Assembly: GCA_013146195.2 (NCBI GenBank)
Contig: CM028377.1
Span: 63,262,285-63,326,284, forward strand
Source: Codonopsis lanceolata
Taxonomy: Eukaryota; Streptophyta; Magnoliopsida; Asterales; Campanulaceae
Direction: 5' to 3'
Length of the DNA stretch: 64,000 nt
A program made the translations under genes and the position numbers. Each line of letters begins with the position of its first letter. Within the stretch, counting starts at the first letter, position 1. The notes below the pieces were generated by a model, which did no database searches, was not told where the DNA came from, and worked only from the letters and a program-made list of their open reading frames with translations. Below are positions 44,667 through 57,432 of this stretch, piece by piece.

Positions 44667-47600
44667 TTATTTCTTATTTTCATATTATATTTTAATTCTT
44701 AACACATCAACGAAGTAGATGGTTTTTATTTTATTTTTCTTAATAGATAATTTTTTCGTTCCGGACAAAGAGTCATTGTTTGAAACTCAATTTTTTTTAG
44801 AATATGACACTTTTAGTAGATCATTAGTAATAAAATGACATCTTTTATGCCTTAATTTTTTAAAGTGGACTCTTTAAGTGAAACATCTCAAAATAGAATA
44901 GTGGACTCTTTGCTCGAAACGAAGGGAGTATATTTTTCGATGACGCGTTCCATGTTTCATTGTGAAATATAAATTCATAAAAGTATTTTTTTTAATTTAA
45001 ACAATATTTTTTAATTAAAAAAAAGAAATAAATACATTATTGTAGGTATTCAATTGACGATCCATTTTAATCAATTCAGAGTTAATATTTAGAATCAACT
45101 GTTATTGGTAAACAAAAGGGATAAAGACTTTAATTACAATATGATATGAAAAAATGAATTAATTTTTGATTGATTTCTACATTGATATTGTCAATAAAGA
45201 ATTTATAGTATCTTTTCAAAGTAAGTTAATTGTGTGTGTAATTAAATACGATTTTTACATCAGCCCTAATACAGTCTTTCACATAAGAAAATTACAGTTT
45301 GAACAGAAAATAAAAGCTACATTCTTGAACATTTGAAACGGAGCGATACCTAGCAAGCCATTTGTTTTGATCATTATTTGGACTACTTACGATCTAATGA
45401 CATGACTGAAATGTACTTAGATCATCGTACAATGATTTTTCTTCTATTATTTGTATGTTTCTAACTTTCAACCATTTTCAAACAACAATATATGTTTTTT
45501 TGAAAAATGTTCATACAGATGTTTGAAAATGGTTGAAACATACAAATAGCTAGCTAGGTGTCATTCCAATATTTACACTTTGAACACCACATTCACATAC
45601 CTAGCCAGCTAGCCTTCTTTCTGTGTAAAAAAAAGTCAGCTTTCTTCCGTTGAAACTTGAAAGGGAAGATCCAAAGAGTATCTTGTAGTTGTACTCTATA
45701 CAGACTACAGCATGTATTTAATATGTTTAGTTCACACTCACAGTTCACTTACATTTTGGGTGTCTTTCGTCTTTCCCAATCCTGATATATTATATATAGA
45801 AACTAAAACGCTCTTTGGGATGATTCATTTCCCGTGTACAGAGATGGAGATGGAGATGGAGAGTACAAATAATTAATAGGCATCCGATAAAGTGATTTTA
45901 GTCCCACGACTTCTTCTAATGAAATAAAGCTACTTATTTGCTTTTTGTCCTTATTTTCTTGTTTCGAATATATAAGTAGCATAATTATTTCCTTGTTTCA
46001 AGCATGAGAGAGAGAGAGAGAGAGTTAAGAAATCTGTGGGGGAAACAATGAACAAGAGGTTTAACTAAGCTAGCTAAGCTAGGCATTCACATGACCCATG
46101 CTATATTATATACTCCTATATAGCTCTGGCTGCAACCAGTACAATAAAATGATTGCAATATTTGTCAGTTGTATAAATATGGAATCTGACTTCCATTATT
46201 TACATACAAATGATTCCGAGGGAGATATGGAGGGGAGCCCCAATGGCTGTTGTATGATCCAGTTGGCTTCTAACCAGAGAGGAAAGAGCTAAACCAACTA
46301 TATACACTACTTTCTATAAACATATATACACATATAAATAACTGTCATGTGTTTAATATAACAAGCACTAAAAAATACATTAAAAAACTAATAAAGAAAA
46401 TCTAGTAAATAATATGTTAAGCACACAAAATGTAGCTTAATTTACAACTCTCAACAATGTATATACCTTCTTATAATTATCAAGATCGTCGGAGAAGATC
46501 GAGATCATTGACGAACCGGTCAAAAGTATATATAAATAGAAAACTTTTGCATTCAAGGAGTTGTATGATCATGCCCTAGCGACTTTTGTATATGATTGAT
46601 CGCATAATGTTATACACGAGAGAATATATTTTTGAGGATTTAACGTGTTACAAGTGGTGTATTAGTGTGACAGTACGTACTAGTTTTTATGCCCATGTGT
46701 GTCGAGATATGGTAACTCATATTGCTAAAAGTTATTTTTACTATTTTATCCTTTATATGATTTCCACTCTAATTAGTAATTGATGTCTCACATTATGTAA
46801 ATACTCTTTTTCTTATAGTGTCTACGAGGAGAGGACAAAAGAAAGTGGATATAGTGTTTTTGATAAGGAAGGGAGTAATAGTTGTTAGTGCAAATTTTAA
46901 GGATGGTAGTAGTTGCTGTATTGTAAAAGACGTACTTTTTGTCACTCTAAGAAACAGTCAAAGTTTCATATAATGAGGTCTAGATCATTCGAGACATTAT
47001 GTATATTATATAGCTAGGGAAAACGCTTAATTCCACCAAGAGCCAGCCAAGGGGGTACACCCACACGTGTGTCATGAGCTAATTAAAGAGAAGTGGCCGG
47101 TGTTGTGTTTCATGATGAGAGGAGCACACTGCACACATCCAATAACCAACCAAAACATGTAAGTTCAACACCCACTGTTCTAAACTAAAATTACACACAC
47201 AATAAAAACTAATTTATTTATTTTATTTATTTTTTCTTCAAGTAGAAGTTATACTGAGTTAAAACGATATTAGATGTGCATTGTATTTGTATTCCCTATT
47301 CATTTAAAAAAGCTTAACTAAATGAGAGTCCAACTCAAGACATGCACCTATCGGGCTATAGTACAAGTTCACACACTTACATTAGCTTTAACTTTAGGAT
47401 CAACCGAATTTTAAATTTTTATTATCGTCATGTATATGATTTAGGGTTATAACAAAGTTGTTTTCTCTTTTTGAATGCGACCATTTCATCTTCTGAAACT
47501 TCTTGCTAAAGTGGTGCAGGAGTTTGACGTGAGCTCTTCTTAAACGTGACCATTTCATCTTCTAAAACTTCTTGCTAAAGTGGTATAGGAGTCTAACGCG

Positions 47601-47971
47601 ATCGCTTCAAGTACTAAAGTCTTCCGAAATCCGATGCAATCACCCTGTCCCTAGTGATGCAACCGGCTTGTCTAATGTGATCACCTTGTATAAACATGAC
47701 ACGATCGCCTTCATTCGATAAACTCAAAAGTTGTTGCAAGACCTTTCACAACAAACCTATATAAAGCGTTTATAGTTTAAAGAAATATATAGATTCATAA
47801 GTTAAAAAAAGAAAAAAGAGAGAAAAACAAAAAAGAAAACACAGAAACATTGTGCAACAAGGAAAAAGAAGTTTAGCATACGGACTCCGACAAGCTCATC
47901 ATTTCATATTCACCATTCAAACTAGCAATAATAACGGCTAAACCCCCTTCTTCTTCGTATACAGTTATGTT

Positions 47972-48009
<38 letters not shown>

Positions 48010-49114
48010 GTAATTAACTTAGACAGGGTTTGTGCTGAATTCCATGCAATAATAATGACAATCTAATCAATGTCAAAAGTCTTCCCATTTCTAATGATGA
48101 TAGAGTGAGGAGGCATCAGATTTTTGGTGGGTCTCTCTTTGGTCTTATTATTACTACTATTATTAAAGTTAATTATTGGAGTTTTTATTTATTTTTTTCT
48201 TAAACTTATCCTTATATATATATATTTGCTTGTGTTCATTCAACTTTGAACAAAAAATGCTCCTTCACTTCTGGTGAGACTTAACATTCCTTCAACAACT
48301 TCCTCACACATACATCCAACAAAGCAACTCCATCTTGTATTTTCTTGTTGATATGAAATATATAATTTTTTATATAAATTTTGTATTTCTTTTGCAAAAT
48401 GAGAATCAAATAAAACATTGAATTATCAAATATTACCACTAAACATGTTACATGAACATACATAGAACTAAAATGTGATTCCATATGTTCTGATATCATT
48501 CTAAAGCTAGAGGTTCAAACAAATTTGTAACTTTAAACAAAAAAAAAAAAAAAAACCTTAAATTACCTGCCAAAAGATTTTATATATAAGGATTGAATTA
48601 AATAAGATGGAGAAATTAAAGTCAGACACTATGGTGGTAGAGAGTAAAAGAAATAAAAATAAAAATAAAAACTATATGGAAATGACATGAACAGGATTAT
48701 ATATATACAACAGAACAAGTCATGTGAGAAACATTATACTATCATGTATTATTGTCAACTGAAATCATAGCAGAGTTGCAACGTAGTAGCAATAGCCAAT
48801 AGCCAATAGCCAATAATTTATCATAAAAGAGGAATAATGAAGACCATATTTGAAGTAATAATTGTGGGCGGGTCCATTTCTTATAATTTTTAATTACTCC
48901 ATTCCCTTGTTATTTTTTGTAATCAAAAAATCATTTTTTGAAACACGATACACAAAATCTTGTATTGTGATGCATTATTTATACATTACGATGCATGAAT
49001 GTGCTTCAATTTGTATGTTGCAATGCACAAAATCTTGCATCGTGATACATAAAATGACTTTTTCTGATTAGAAAAAAAAAAAAAAAAAAACAGGAGAGCG
49101 GTTAAATTTTTTAA
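44665..49114. other. Intergenic DNA, no gene recognised
   Basis: A Stowaway-like decayed MITE ends at about 44930 (CGAAGGGAGTATA). An imperfect hairpin lies at 45443-45553. GA/GT microsatellites lie at about 46009-46024 and 47973-48009. About 47480-47720 holds dispersed GCGATCGC-type repeats with a local direct duplication of CATTTCATCTTCT..AACTTC (about 47483 and 47550). A poly(A) run lies at 48538-48555 and another at 49069-49090. No ORF resembles a known protein. The 45.7-47.2 kb stretch is less repetitive and might contain regulatory or RNA sequence that cannot be judged by eye. Confidence 0.5.
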
Positions 49115-49170
49115 AAAAGGAACGGAGCCAAATTTCCCCCTTATTTCAAGCTTGGTAGAAGTGTTGTTTA
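49115..49170. repeat. Segment duplicated at 51206-51262
   Basis: CGGAGCCAAATTTCCCCCTT and following bases through GTGTTGTTT recur at 51206-51262 in the same orientation with small indels. The two copies lie on either side of the foldback element, and the right copy abuts the organelle-like block. Confidence 0.75.
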
Positions 49171-49308
49171 CGAGGAAGTTGGAGTAATGAGTTGGAGGCC
49201 CTTAAATGGAATAGGCCATACTAGTCCAAACCGGAAGTTTGGGCCTTATTGCCATGGACCATCCTATTGCTAGTCCTTGGCTCGCTTCTAGTAATTCAAA
49301 GGAAAAAA

Positions 49309-51177
49309 GATGGGTAAAATTCTCCCTTTTTCAAAGTTATAAGGTAAAATTGTGGTTTGGTTTACTTTTTAAAGTTTATAACCCTCCCTCTAGTTTAATG
49401 TTTTTTTCAACCAAAAAAAGATATTTTTAAGGGCGAAATAACTGCGATACTCTTAATGAGCCTGAAGCGTGCTACATTTTTTTATATCGCAATTCAAAAA
49501 TATCGAATTAAATTTATGAACCGCGGTGCAATTAAACTACGAAAGTAAACTATTGAACCACGGTGTAAAAATTAATACAATGAAATTTATGAATAGCGAT
49601 TCAAAAATAGACTATGAAAATTAAACTTTGAACCGCAGTGCAAAAATTAATGCAATGAAATTTATGAACAGCGGTTCAAAAATAGACTAGGAAATTAAAC
49701 TTTGAACCGCAGTTAAAAAATTAATACAATAAAATTTATAAATCGCGGTTCAAAAATAGACTAAGAAATTAAATTTTGAATCACGGTGCAAAAATATTAT
49801 TTAATTCATTTTTGCACCGCAATACAAAGGCATAAATAACCGGTTTACATCCACCTTCTTTTTCCATCTCTTCCGTCATAAGGTTTCTTCCTTCTCCTCC
49901 ATCTTCGTTCCAACTGAAAAATCCTTCAATCCAGCACAGATCTATTATAGTTTCGTATTTCATGAATCAAAAAACTTGTTTACCTTTCAGGAGTGTTGTC
50001 TTCAAACCCCCACGACGGGGCGCTGCCCCTGCGACCTGACCGGGCAAGTCGATCCCTATTTCGTTGCGCACAATCATGATTTTCAAAAAATCCAAAGTGT
50101 GTTGTCAGAACTGTTGAAGAAGACGATGGCATTTTTGGAACAATATTTCGAAAAGTAGTCTTTTGCAATTGAAAAAAAAAAAAAAGGAAGACTTTTGATG
50201 TTAAAAACTTTGGAAAATGGACCGCCATAATTTTACCCAAGTTTTTAACCTCAAAAGTTCATCATTCTTTTTTTCAACCACAAAAAACCACTTTTCGAAA
50301 TATTGTTTCAAAAATGTCATCGTCTTCTTCAACAACTCTGACAACACACTGGATTCAAAAATCATCATTATTGCGCAACGAAACGGGGATCGATCGACCT
50401 GCCCGGTCAGGTCGCGAAGGTCAAGGGAACAGTGCCCCTTCGTTGGGTTGGAAGATTTTCACAGTAGCTATGAAGGCGAATGAGGAATAAGAAAGCTTAC
50501 GATGGAGGAGAAGGAAGAAGAAGACTGATGACATGGTCTATTTTATTATGATTTTGAACTGCGGTGCAATTAAACTAGACAGTTAAACTATTTTGAATCG
50601 CGTGCAAAAATATCGGATTAAATTGATGAATTACGATGCAAATAGACTAGACAATTAAACTATTGAACCACGGTGCAAAAAATAATTCAATAAAATTGAT
50701 GAATCGCGGTACAATTATACTACACAATTAAATTATTGAACCGCGGTGCAAAAATTAATGTCATAAAATTAATGAACCGCAGTACAAACATATATGAATC
50801 GTGGTACAATTAGACTACATAATTAAACTATTGAACCGGTGCAAAAATTAATACAATAAAATTGATGAACCGCGATACAATTAGACCAGTTAAACTATTG
50901 AATCGTGGTACAAAATTAATTGAATAAAATTGATAAATCGCGGTGCAATTAAACTATTGAACCGTGGTACAAAAAATAATGCAATAAACTTAATGAACCG
51001 AGATGTAAAAATAATGACCTTCGTAACACGCCTACGGTTCATTAAAGGTGTCGTAGTCATTTTATCACCAAAAATGACTTCCCGGTTAAAAAAAAAATAC
51101 TTTAGCGATTAAAAATTTCAAAAAGTAGACCAACCCGTAATTTTTCAAAAAAGATGAAGTGGAGAAAAACCCACCCT
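49309..51177. mobile_element. Foldback element: 1.87-kb inverted-repeat transposon-like structure
   Basis: The left arm (49309-50200) is repeated in reverse complement by the right arm (about 50210-51177), around a centre near 50205. Matching arm landmarks include GGTTTGGTTTACTTTTT with its inverse at about 51115-51135; an array of GAACCGCGGTGCAAAAATTA-type units in both arms; TTCCTTCTCCTCCATC and its inverse; and a GC-rich core with GACCTGACCGGGCAAGTCGAT mirrored at about 50390-50415. Ends GATGGGTAAAA and its inverse are imperfect and no TSD was seen. It could be a foldback MULE or another palindromic element. No protein is encoded. A transcript across it would form a very long hairpin. Confidence 0.82.
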
Positions 51178-51405
51178 TAACGAACATTGTGGCATCATCT
51201 TGTGTTTTAAGAATCGGAGCCAAATTTCTCCCTTATTTCAACTTGGTAGAAGACTGGAAGTGTTGTTTTAAATAGACTTCTAACAGCGCTCCCAAGCATT
51301 GAATTTGGTCTTTTCATCGTTTGCCAGCTCGATCACTAGAAGAATTTTTTTCGCACCCGTCATGAAAAGCCAGTCTGAAGCACATGACTAAGCGCATCAA
51401 GTAAA

Positions 51406-51834
51406 TGCTCGTTTGTTGCAGCTTTATTTATAGTGACTTTTGGCTTTTGGCTTTTGAAAAGTCATATTTAGAGTGTTTGTTTCAGTTTATAAGCCAAAAG
51501 TCAATAAGTTAGGTACAACACCCTTTATGCATTGAAAAGTCAAAGTCAAAAAGCCAAAATTTTAAGCTTTTTTAGCTTTTTTTTTTTAAAAACATGAAGA
51601 CAACTGTTCATTAATAAATATTTGATTATTTCCATTTAATCATTTTATGAAATATATATAAAAATATGAATACTAATTTTCAAGTTTTTTTTTAACAAAT
51701 AATTATAACAACTCATAAGCAGCTTTTCAACAGCTGTAACAAACAGTATATCATGCAATCAGCCACAAGTCATTCAGCCACCAGCTTAAGCTATCAGCCA
51801 TAAGCCATAAGTCATCAGCCACAACAAACGAGCC
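51406..51834. mobile_element. GCTCGTTTGTTG-type MITE, left copy
   Basis: Ends TGCTCGTTTGTTGCAGC and the inverse GGCTCGTTTGTTGTGGC enclose about 430 bp rich in CATAAGCC and GGCTTTTGGCTTTTG. A second copy in the same orientation lies at 59931-60388. TSDs are unclear. Non-coding, probably hAT-related by size and ends, but not proved. Confidence 0.75.
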
Positions 51835-53100
51835 CTAAGTTATCGCTTATTCAACTTGCAGTCAATTAGGCACGCTGAAAAGTAAAAACGTTAGCACCCC
51901 TCTTTTCGGTCGAAAGCCGTGTGAACATGGAAGGAAGCAGGGTTCATAGAGAGACGTAAGCAGGCTATGCAGCGGTTCATGGTCTGTAGAGTGAAGTCAT
52001 TCTGGCTAGATAATAAGTACCGGTCTGTCTTCTTTCATGGCGAACAGATTCTCACTTATTTAGCTTGCTCGTGAATAAGAAATGAGACTTCCTCCTCCTA
52101 CTTATAGGATTGGTCCTTGAATTGTATGCAATGAATTGTTTCTTTTGCTTATTTCAATGATGTGAAAGAAAACTTGCGGCCTACTCTGACACAATCGGAG
52201 GGGGGTGTTGTCATCCACCAGCATGATCTAGCCTCATATAAGGATTCTCAGCATTTGAAAAGAAAGAAGAGGATGAAGTTCTAGCATGCAAGAAGGAAAA
52301 GATAAAAGTTTGAAGGAAAATATAGGTGGATAGAAAAAGTTATCAGTCTTAGCGTCTGGATAGTGGCGCCTATAGCCCACTTGCTGCTTATCCCGGTGAA
52401 AGAGATGATCAGAGACGACCAAGTTCTTGCAACGGGCAGAAATTCCAACAGTGTATGTCTAGCCAGAAGCGGTGGAACCAGAAGCAGCAGATCCTCAGTC
52501 TTAGAAGGGTTCCTACCTCACTTTAGGAGCCCGTAAGCACATATCATACTCAAGCTTCTGACTCTGGGGCTCAAGAAATATGCTCCATTATTGCATCAAC
52601 AGAGGAAGACCAAGATCAGGCTTCCAAGCTGGTAAGCTCTCTCAAGAGTGAAAGTAGGTCTCTAATCCTTCATGATCGAAGCTATCTACTCATTTCAGCT
52701 TCACTCTAAGACTGGGGAAAGAGTCTTCCAATCGCAGGGATAAGAGGCTAGCCTCGCCTCTCTCCACTCCCTTGCTTCCTTGTTCAGTCTTGGCTGAAAA
52801 CTCCTTTGCTTGGGTGAAAGAATATTTGCTTTTAGGTAAAAGCTTGTGGCAACTAAAGGCTGGGTCTTCATTGGCTTAGTTTTGGCTAGAATTGCGACTA
52901 AGAAAGAGTTAGCTGGGTTCGCCAGTCTTTTCTTTCGCTTTCTGATCAAGACCCTGATGAAATTGTGGGATAAAGACGCTCGATGACTGTACCACAATGA
53001 GAATGCAGCAAATTCATCCCAATCCTTTCTGATATTTTATATTGAATAAAAAAAGGATTAGTTCCCGAGTGAAATTCAAAGTATATAGCTAAAGAGATTC

Positions 53101-53419
53101 TGTTGGAAAACTAGTGAAGTAAATTGGGCTCTGAGGCACTAATTTATTTATGAATCATTTATATAATGACTAGGGTAATTGTAGAATTATGTTCTTCGTG
53201 AATACATAAGAATATTATATTTATTTGTCCAATTCGAATTTCGGATGAATAAGTTATAGAGGCTTAAAATATGACATTGGAATTGTTAGAAATGAGTTAT
53301 CTCACATTGAAAAAATATGAAAGGCTTGAATGGTTTATATACAAAGGCTCCCTTGTGTTGGGTAAGCTTGTATAAAAAGAACTATCTCTTCCGCACCCGC
53401 AAGGTGGGGTTGCGAATCA
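53101..53419. mobile_element. Solo LTR (319 bp) in the organelle-like block
   Basis: It starts TGTTGGAAAACTAG and ends TTGCGAATCA, flanked by AGATTC at 53095-53100 and 53420-53425. It aligns along most of its length with the solo LTR at 5363-5695 (shared CAAAGGCTCCCTTGTGT and GGATGAATAAGTTATAGA). A nuclear LTR inside mitochondrial-like DNA implies insertion after transfer, or transfer into mitochondria earlier. Confidence 0.75.
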
Positions 53420-54062
53420 AGATTCAATTTGCCTTGAGCTAGCGAACATGAATGTCACATCAAATTATGCTATCTTGACAAGCCCACCTTTAATTTTTCT
53501 TTTTGAATTTGAATTTAATTTTGTAACTCCAACATTTAAAGTGCAGATTAAAGATTAATTATATCTTTAATGTTAGTGTTTTATGGACATGATCAAAACG
53601 TCTTAGTGGTGTTTGATTTCCTGGCATATATTATGGAACTTTTCTCCACAGTTAAAAAAAACGTTAGAGAACACGAGCTACCTCTTTCTCTGAAACACCT
53701 GCATTGAATCTCATATTGCACGTCCTATTCTTTTCTAACATATTCTTCGATAACTCTCTTGAATCCATCCATCTTTCGCAATGAATGAAGGAAGCAATTC
53801 CAAGGCTACTCAATCGCTATCTACAAAAAAGTACCCATGATGGATGAGATTTGTTGATACTGTTGAAATGCAATCTGAATCATTAAGACTATGATAAAGA
53901 AACTTCGCTCGTGAGTAATAAGCGAAGTATCATTAAGACAATTATATGAAAATGCTGCTCGGAAAAGAATTAGTGGAGCAAGCTAATAAAGAGGCATTGG
54001 AACTTCCTACCTAGGGTTCTAACTACACTTCTTCTCTTCAAAGAGATTTTGAAATCGCTGGG

Positions 54063-54311
54063 ATGGAAATTTCAATAGGCTCGTATCCTATTCTTCGCTC
54101 TTCGGGAATCAGGCCGGAAATTGGTGATTTTTCTACCTCTTTCCAATATGTGCTTGCATTTCGTCTTTTAGGAGGGAAAAGATCTCTATACTCTGGTGAA
54201 GGAGACAGAATAGAACATATTCGTGCTCATTTACTGCCTACCATGCCTACCATGCCTACCATGCCGCCTCCTAAAAGTGGAAAGATGGGGTTAGAAGAAA
54301 GATCGAAATAG
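54063..54311 (+). CDS. Unrecognised 82-codon ORF in organelle-like DNA
   Basis: It opens MEISIGSYPILRSSG and contains three tandem PTM tripeptides from a TACCATGCC repeat at 54239-54263. No homology was recognised. It may be a chance or chimeric mitochondrial-type ORF. No promoter or editing evidence can be judged from sequence alone. Confidence 0.2.
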   Translation: MEISIGSYPILRSSGIRPEIGDFSTSFQYVLAFRLLGGKRSLYSGEGDRIEHIRAHLLPTMPTMPTMPPPKSGKMGLEERSK

Positions 54312-55890
54312 CTCATTCAAATCATCTTCAAAGTAGGGAAGAGAAAGTGAATCTGTAGCTTCTCCTTATATCTCGACTTCTTTTTGGAAAGAAGTCTCCG
54401 CTGCCATCTCCTCTTTCCCTCAAAGGCGGCTTGACTTACCTCCACCAAGAATAAAAACTGTCAACAATCACCATCGATTTCATTGATAGACTTGTCTTGA
54501 AATAGCCTATGCTCGCTCGCGTGCCCCAGGTAGAATTCTGGAGGAATTGGGTTGTTTCGACATAGTGCACAAAGAGCAGAGCCATTGCATAGCCAAGGAA
54601 GAGTCCTATTGAGAAGAAGAAGATCCTCGTTGTAACACGTAGACCCAGAATAAGGTCAACCTAGAACTCCAGCACTCTTGCAATCACTACTCTTCTCTGC
54701 ATTTGAAGCGGTGAATCACAGTGAAAAAAAGCGCACAGCCGCCTACTTTGTTTATCGTTTCTCATTGCAAAAAGATCCTATTTTTGGAGATCCCATTGAG
54801 AAAGGAAGAAGACAATAAGCGATTTGGCAGATATATGTAAAATTATCCCTCCTAAAAAGATTATTCCAGAATAATCAGGCTCAATAAGCCGATAAAGAAG
54901 AGACAAGCAGCAGTGAAAATGGTCAGTCAAGGCTTCCGACAGTCAAAGCCCCAATCCATTCAAGGGGCAGGAAGGGAGTCTACTCTCTCACCCCTTTTTT
55001 TAGAGCAATTTTGCGTGACGATCTAATCTAAAGAGGATCACAGCCCATTATTAATAGCATTCAAGGTTAAAGATGATTTCGTCAGACCGCAAAACTGCAG
55101 GAATGATGAATGGGTCGATATCTCTCTAACATTTCTCCTTTGAAAGGAATCTAATGAGACCCTCCTGCAACATTCAACCTTCGATATTTTTCATAATTCC
55201 TCGGGAACTGACTCCCCAACTCTGTCTTACTAGTGCACCGATTCGGTACTAAGGTAGAACCTCCGCAATATCACACTGTTCTGGTCTTCATCAAGCCTTG
55301 ATTTCCATTGGGCTTAAGGGAATACCAGCTTAATGGAGTCAACTGAGGCTGCGAGCTGGCCATGACTCAACTTTTGGGAAGAAAGTGGGGGACGAGCCCG
55401 GGAGGCCCTAGGAGGACCATCTCAGCTTCAAAAAAGTAAGAGCAGTGACCAGCAGTGAAAAGCCCATCCCTCAGTTCTTCTTCCGGTTGATCGACTTCTT
55501 TCTCGAGTTGTCAGCCCTCAAAAGGTAGGAAAGACCTCTTGCCTAAACAGGCTAAATAAGGAGCTCTTTTGTTTAGCCCCTACGCACAGGGCTGAGGCCT
55601 TCCATATAGGTCCAGTCCAGCGACAGTGCTTGCTGGAGCAGAAGGGGATGGGAATGCGCTAGAGTGAAGTACCGAGATTGAGAGCAAATTCCATCGAAAG
55701 ATCTTGGCACGGCTATGAATGCTTCCTAACGAACAAAATACTCTTTCTTTGTAGCGAATTCCCGCTCTTTTTGGAATACTGTCAATTGATCCCACTGATC
55801 CGCACACGCCTCTAGCAAGCAAATCGACAGAAAAATGTAACTTGGCGCACTTACTTCTATTTGAAAAGATCAAAGATGTGCAGAGACAGA

Positions 55891-55962
55891 TTTCCCCAAA
55901 TAATACTCTTATAGATTTTTTTTCTTCCCCAAATAATACTCTTATAGATTTTTTTTTCTTGG
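55891..55962. repeat. Tandem duplication, unit about 36 bp
   Basis: CCCCAAATAATACTCTTATAG plus a T-rich tail occurs twice head to tail. It is short and recent-looking. Confidence 0.9.
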
Positions 55963-57432
55963 GTGGCCAGACCAGAGGAATGAAGCGCCTCGACTAGGTC
56001 CTGGAGCTAACTAGTCACAGGGAAGCAAGAGAAGACTGAAAGAGATTAACTTCATATAGGGAAATTGCATGAAAACTCTTTCTTCATGAAGTATTTTTGA
56101 GAAGCCTGCCTCGAGTCCCCAACGGGGACGATTTTGAAAGGGGTCCAGAAGTTCAATCTGGATCTGAAGAATGAAAGGAGAAAAAGATCGTTCCCTAGTC
56201 TTTCCCGGGGGGACACCCATTGGGCAGTACAGTTAGGTGCCTATATTGCAGGTTTTCATTAGAAGCCTCTTTGTTAGTGTAGGCGCATCTCCCGATGCTC
56301 TTCCTAGAAAAAGGAACTTTCTTCGCCTCAAGAGTCGAAACCTTAATTTAGAGGTAAAAAACAAAATTTTTTTTAATCCTATTTCAAAGAAGGGTGAAAA
56401 AGGACTTTGAATTCCTACCATCTTCTTTAATGGGAAAATACACTTCTGGATGACCGAAGAACCAAAAAGATAGGGCAGAAGGTGAGATACCGGGAAATCT
56501 CACATCCACAAAGCAAGAGCATCAAAAGAAGCAAGCCCGTTACGCTTCTCCCCTACCTCCCCAAGTAATTCATTAACTGGCCGAAGTCTCAATCCCATGC
56601 TTCCAACTCTCGAAAGAAAGTTCTCATCCCGATTGCAAATTCCTCATTGGAGTTCAAGCGAACCATCAGATGACGTGGGTCTAGCAAACCAACTGTTAAC
56701 GAGTTCATAACTCCCCTAGCTTCTCTGGTCTCACGAGTACACTCAAAAGGGAAAAGTTTCTCATTTGCCAACCTTGGAACAGATCCTAGCCAAGCCGAAT
56801 GAAAGGCAGAATTCGGTTTTTTTTTGTGATGAGGCGTTTCATCCTTGGCGCCGGGTACCTAGAATAAAGGAAAGACTCTTTGGCTTCCATTCAAGACGCA
56901 GAACTTCCTATTCTTATGAAAAAAGTAATCTCTCTCAGGTTGCTTCGACTTAATGACTGCCTCCGTAACTTGTGACCAGCTGAGCCCTCATCAAGATTTG
57001 AGTATGCCTGCTACCTTCGTAAGCGAGACCAGACAAGAAAGAAAGGCCGTCCATAGTATCATGAGGAAAGAGATCTTTTAGCGGCTCCAAGCTAAGTCGA
57101 TTTTCTTCACTTTCTATTCGAGCTCATGCTTCTTTTTAGCTATAAGCATTGAGAGAAGAGTAGAGGTCCCAAGAGATCTCACCAAGATGACTCTTACTCG
57201 TAAGCCCGCCCTTGTTGCTGCACTCCAAAAGAGACCTTTGCCCAATAAATTGAGTGTGGAAGATTTTCTCCAAGGAAGACTATACCTGCCGTGGAAGAAG
57301 TTTTTGGAATTGTCTTGCTTCAAAGGTCACCTCTGCCATTCCTATCTGGCCTGACTTCGCAGGGCGAAAAGGAGTCTCTCTTCTGCAATACCAATGGAGA
57401 GTCCATACCAAACTCCCAAATTCTTGGAATAT

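Noticed and set aside
44413..44718. 101-codon ORF
   Set aside because: It spans the TA microsatellite and is mostly Tyr-Ile repeats.
47010..47060. CAGCCAAGG phrase suggesting a miR169 gene
   Set aside because: Only the first nine bases match and no complementary arm is nearby.
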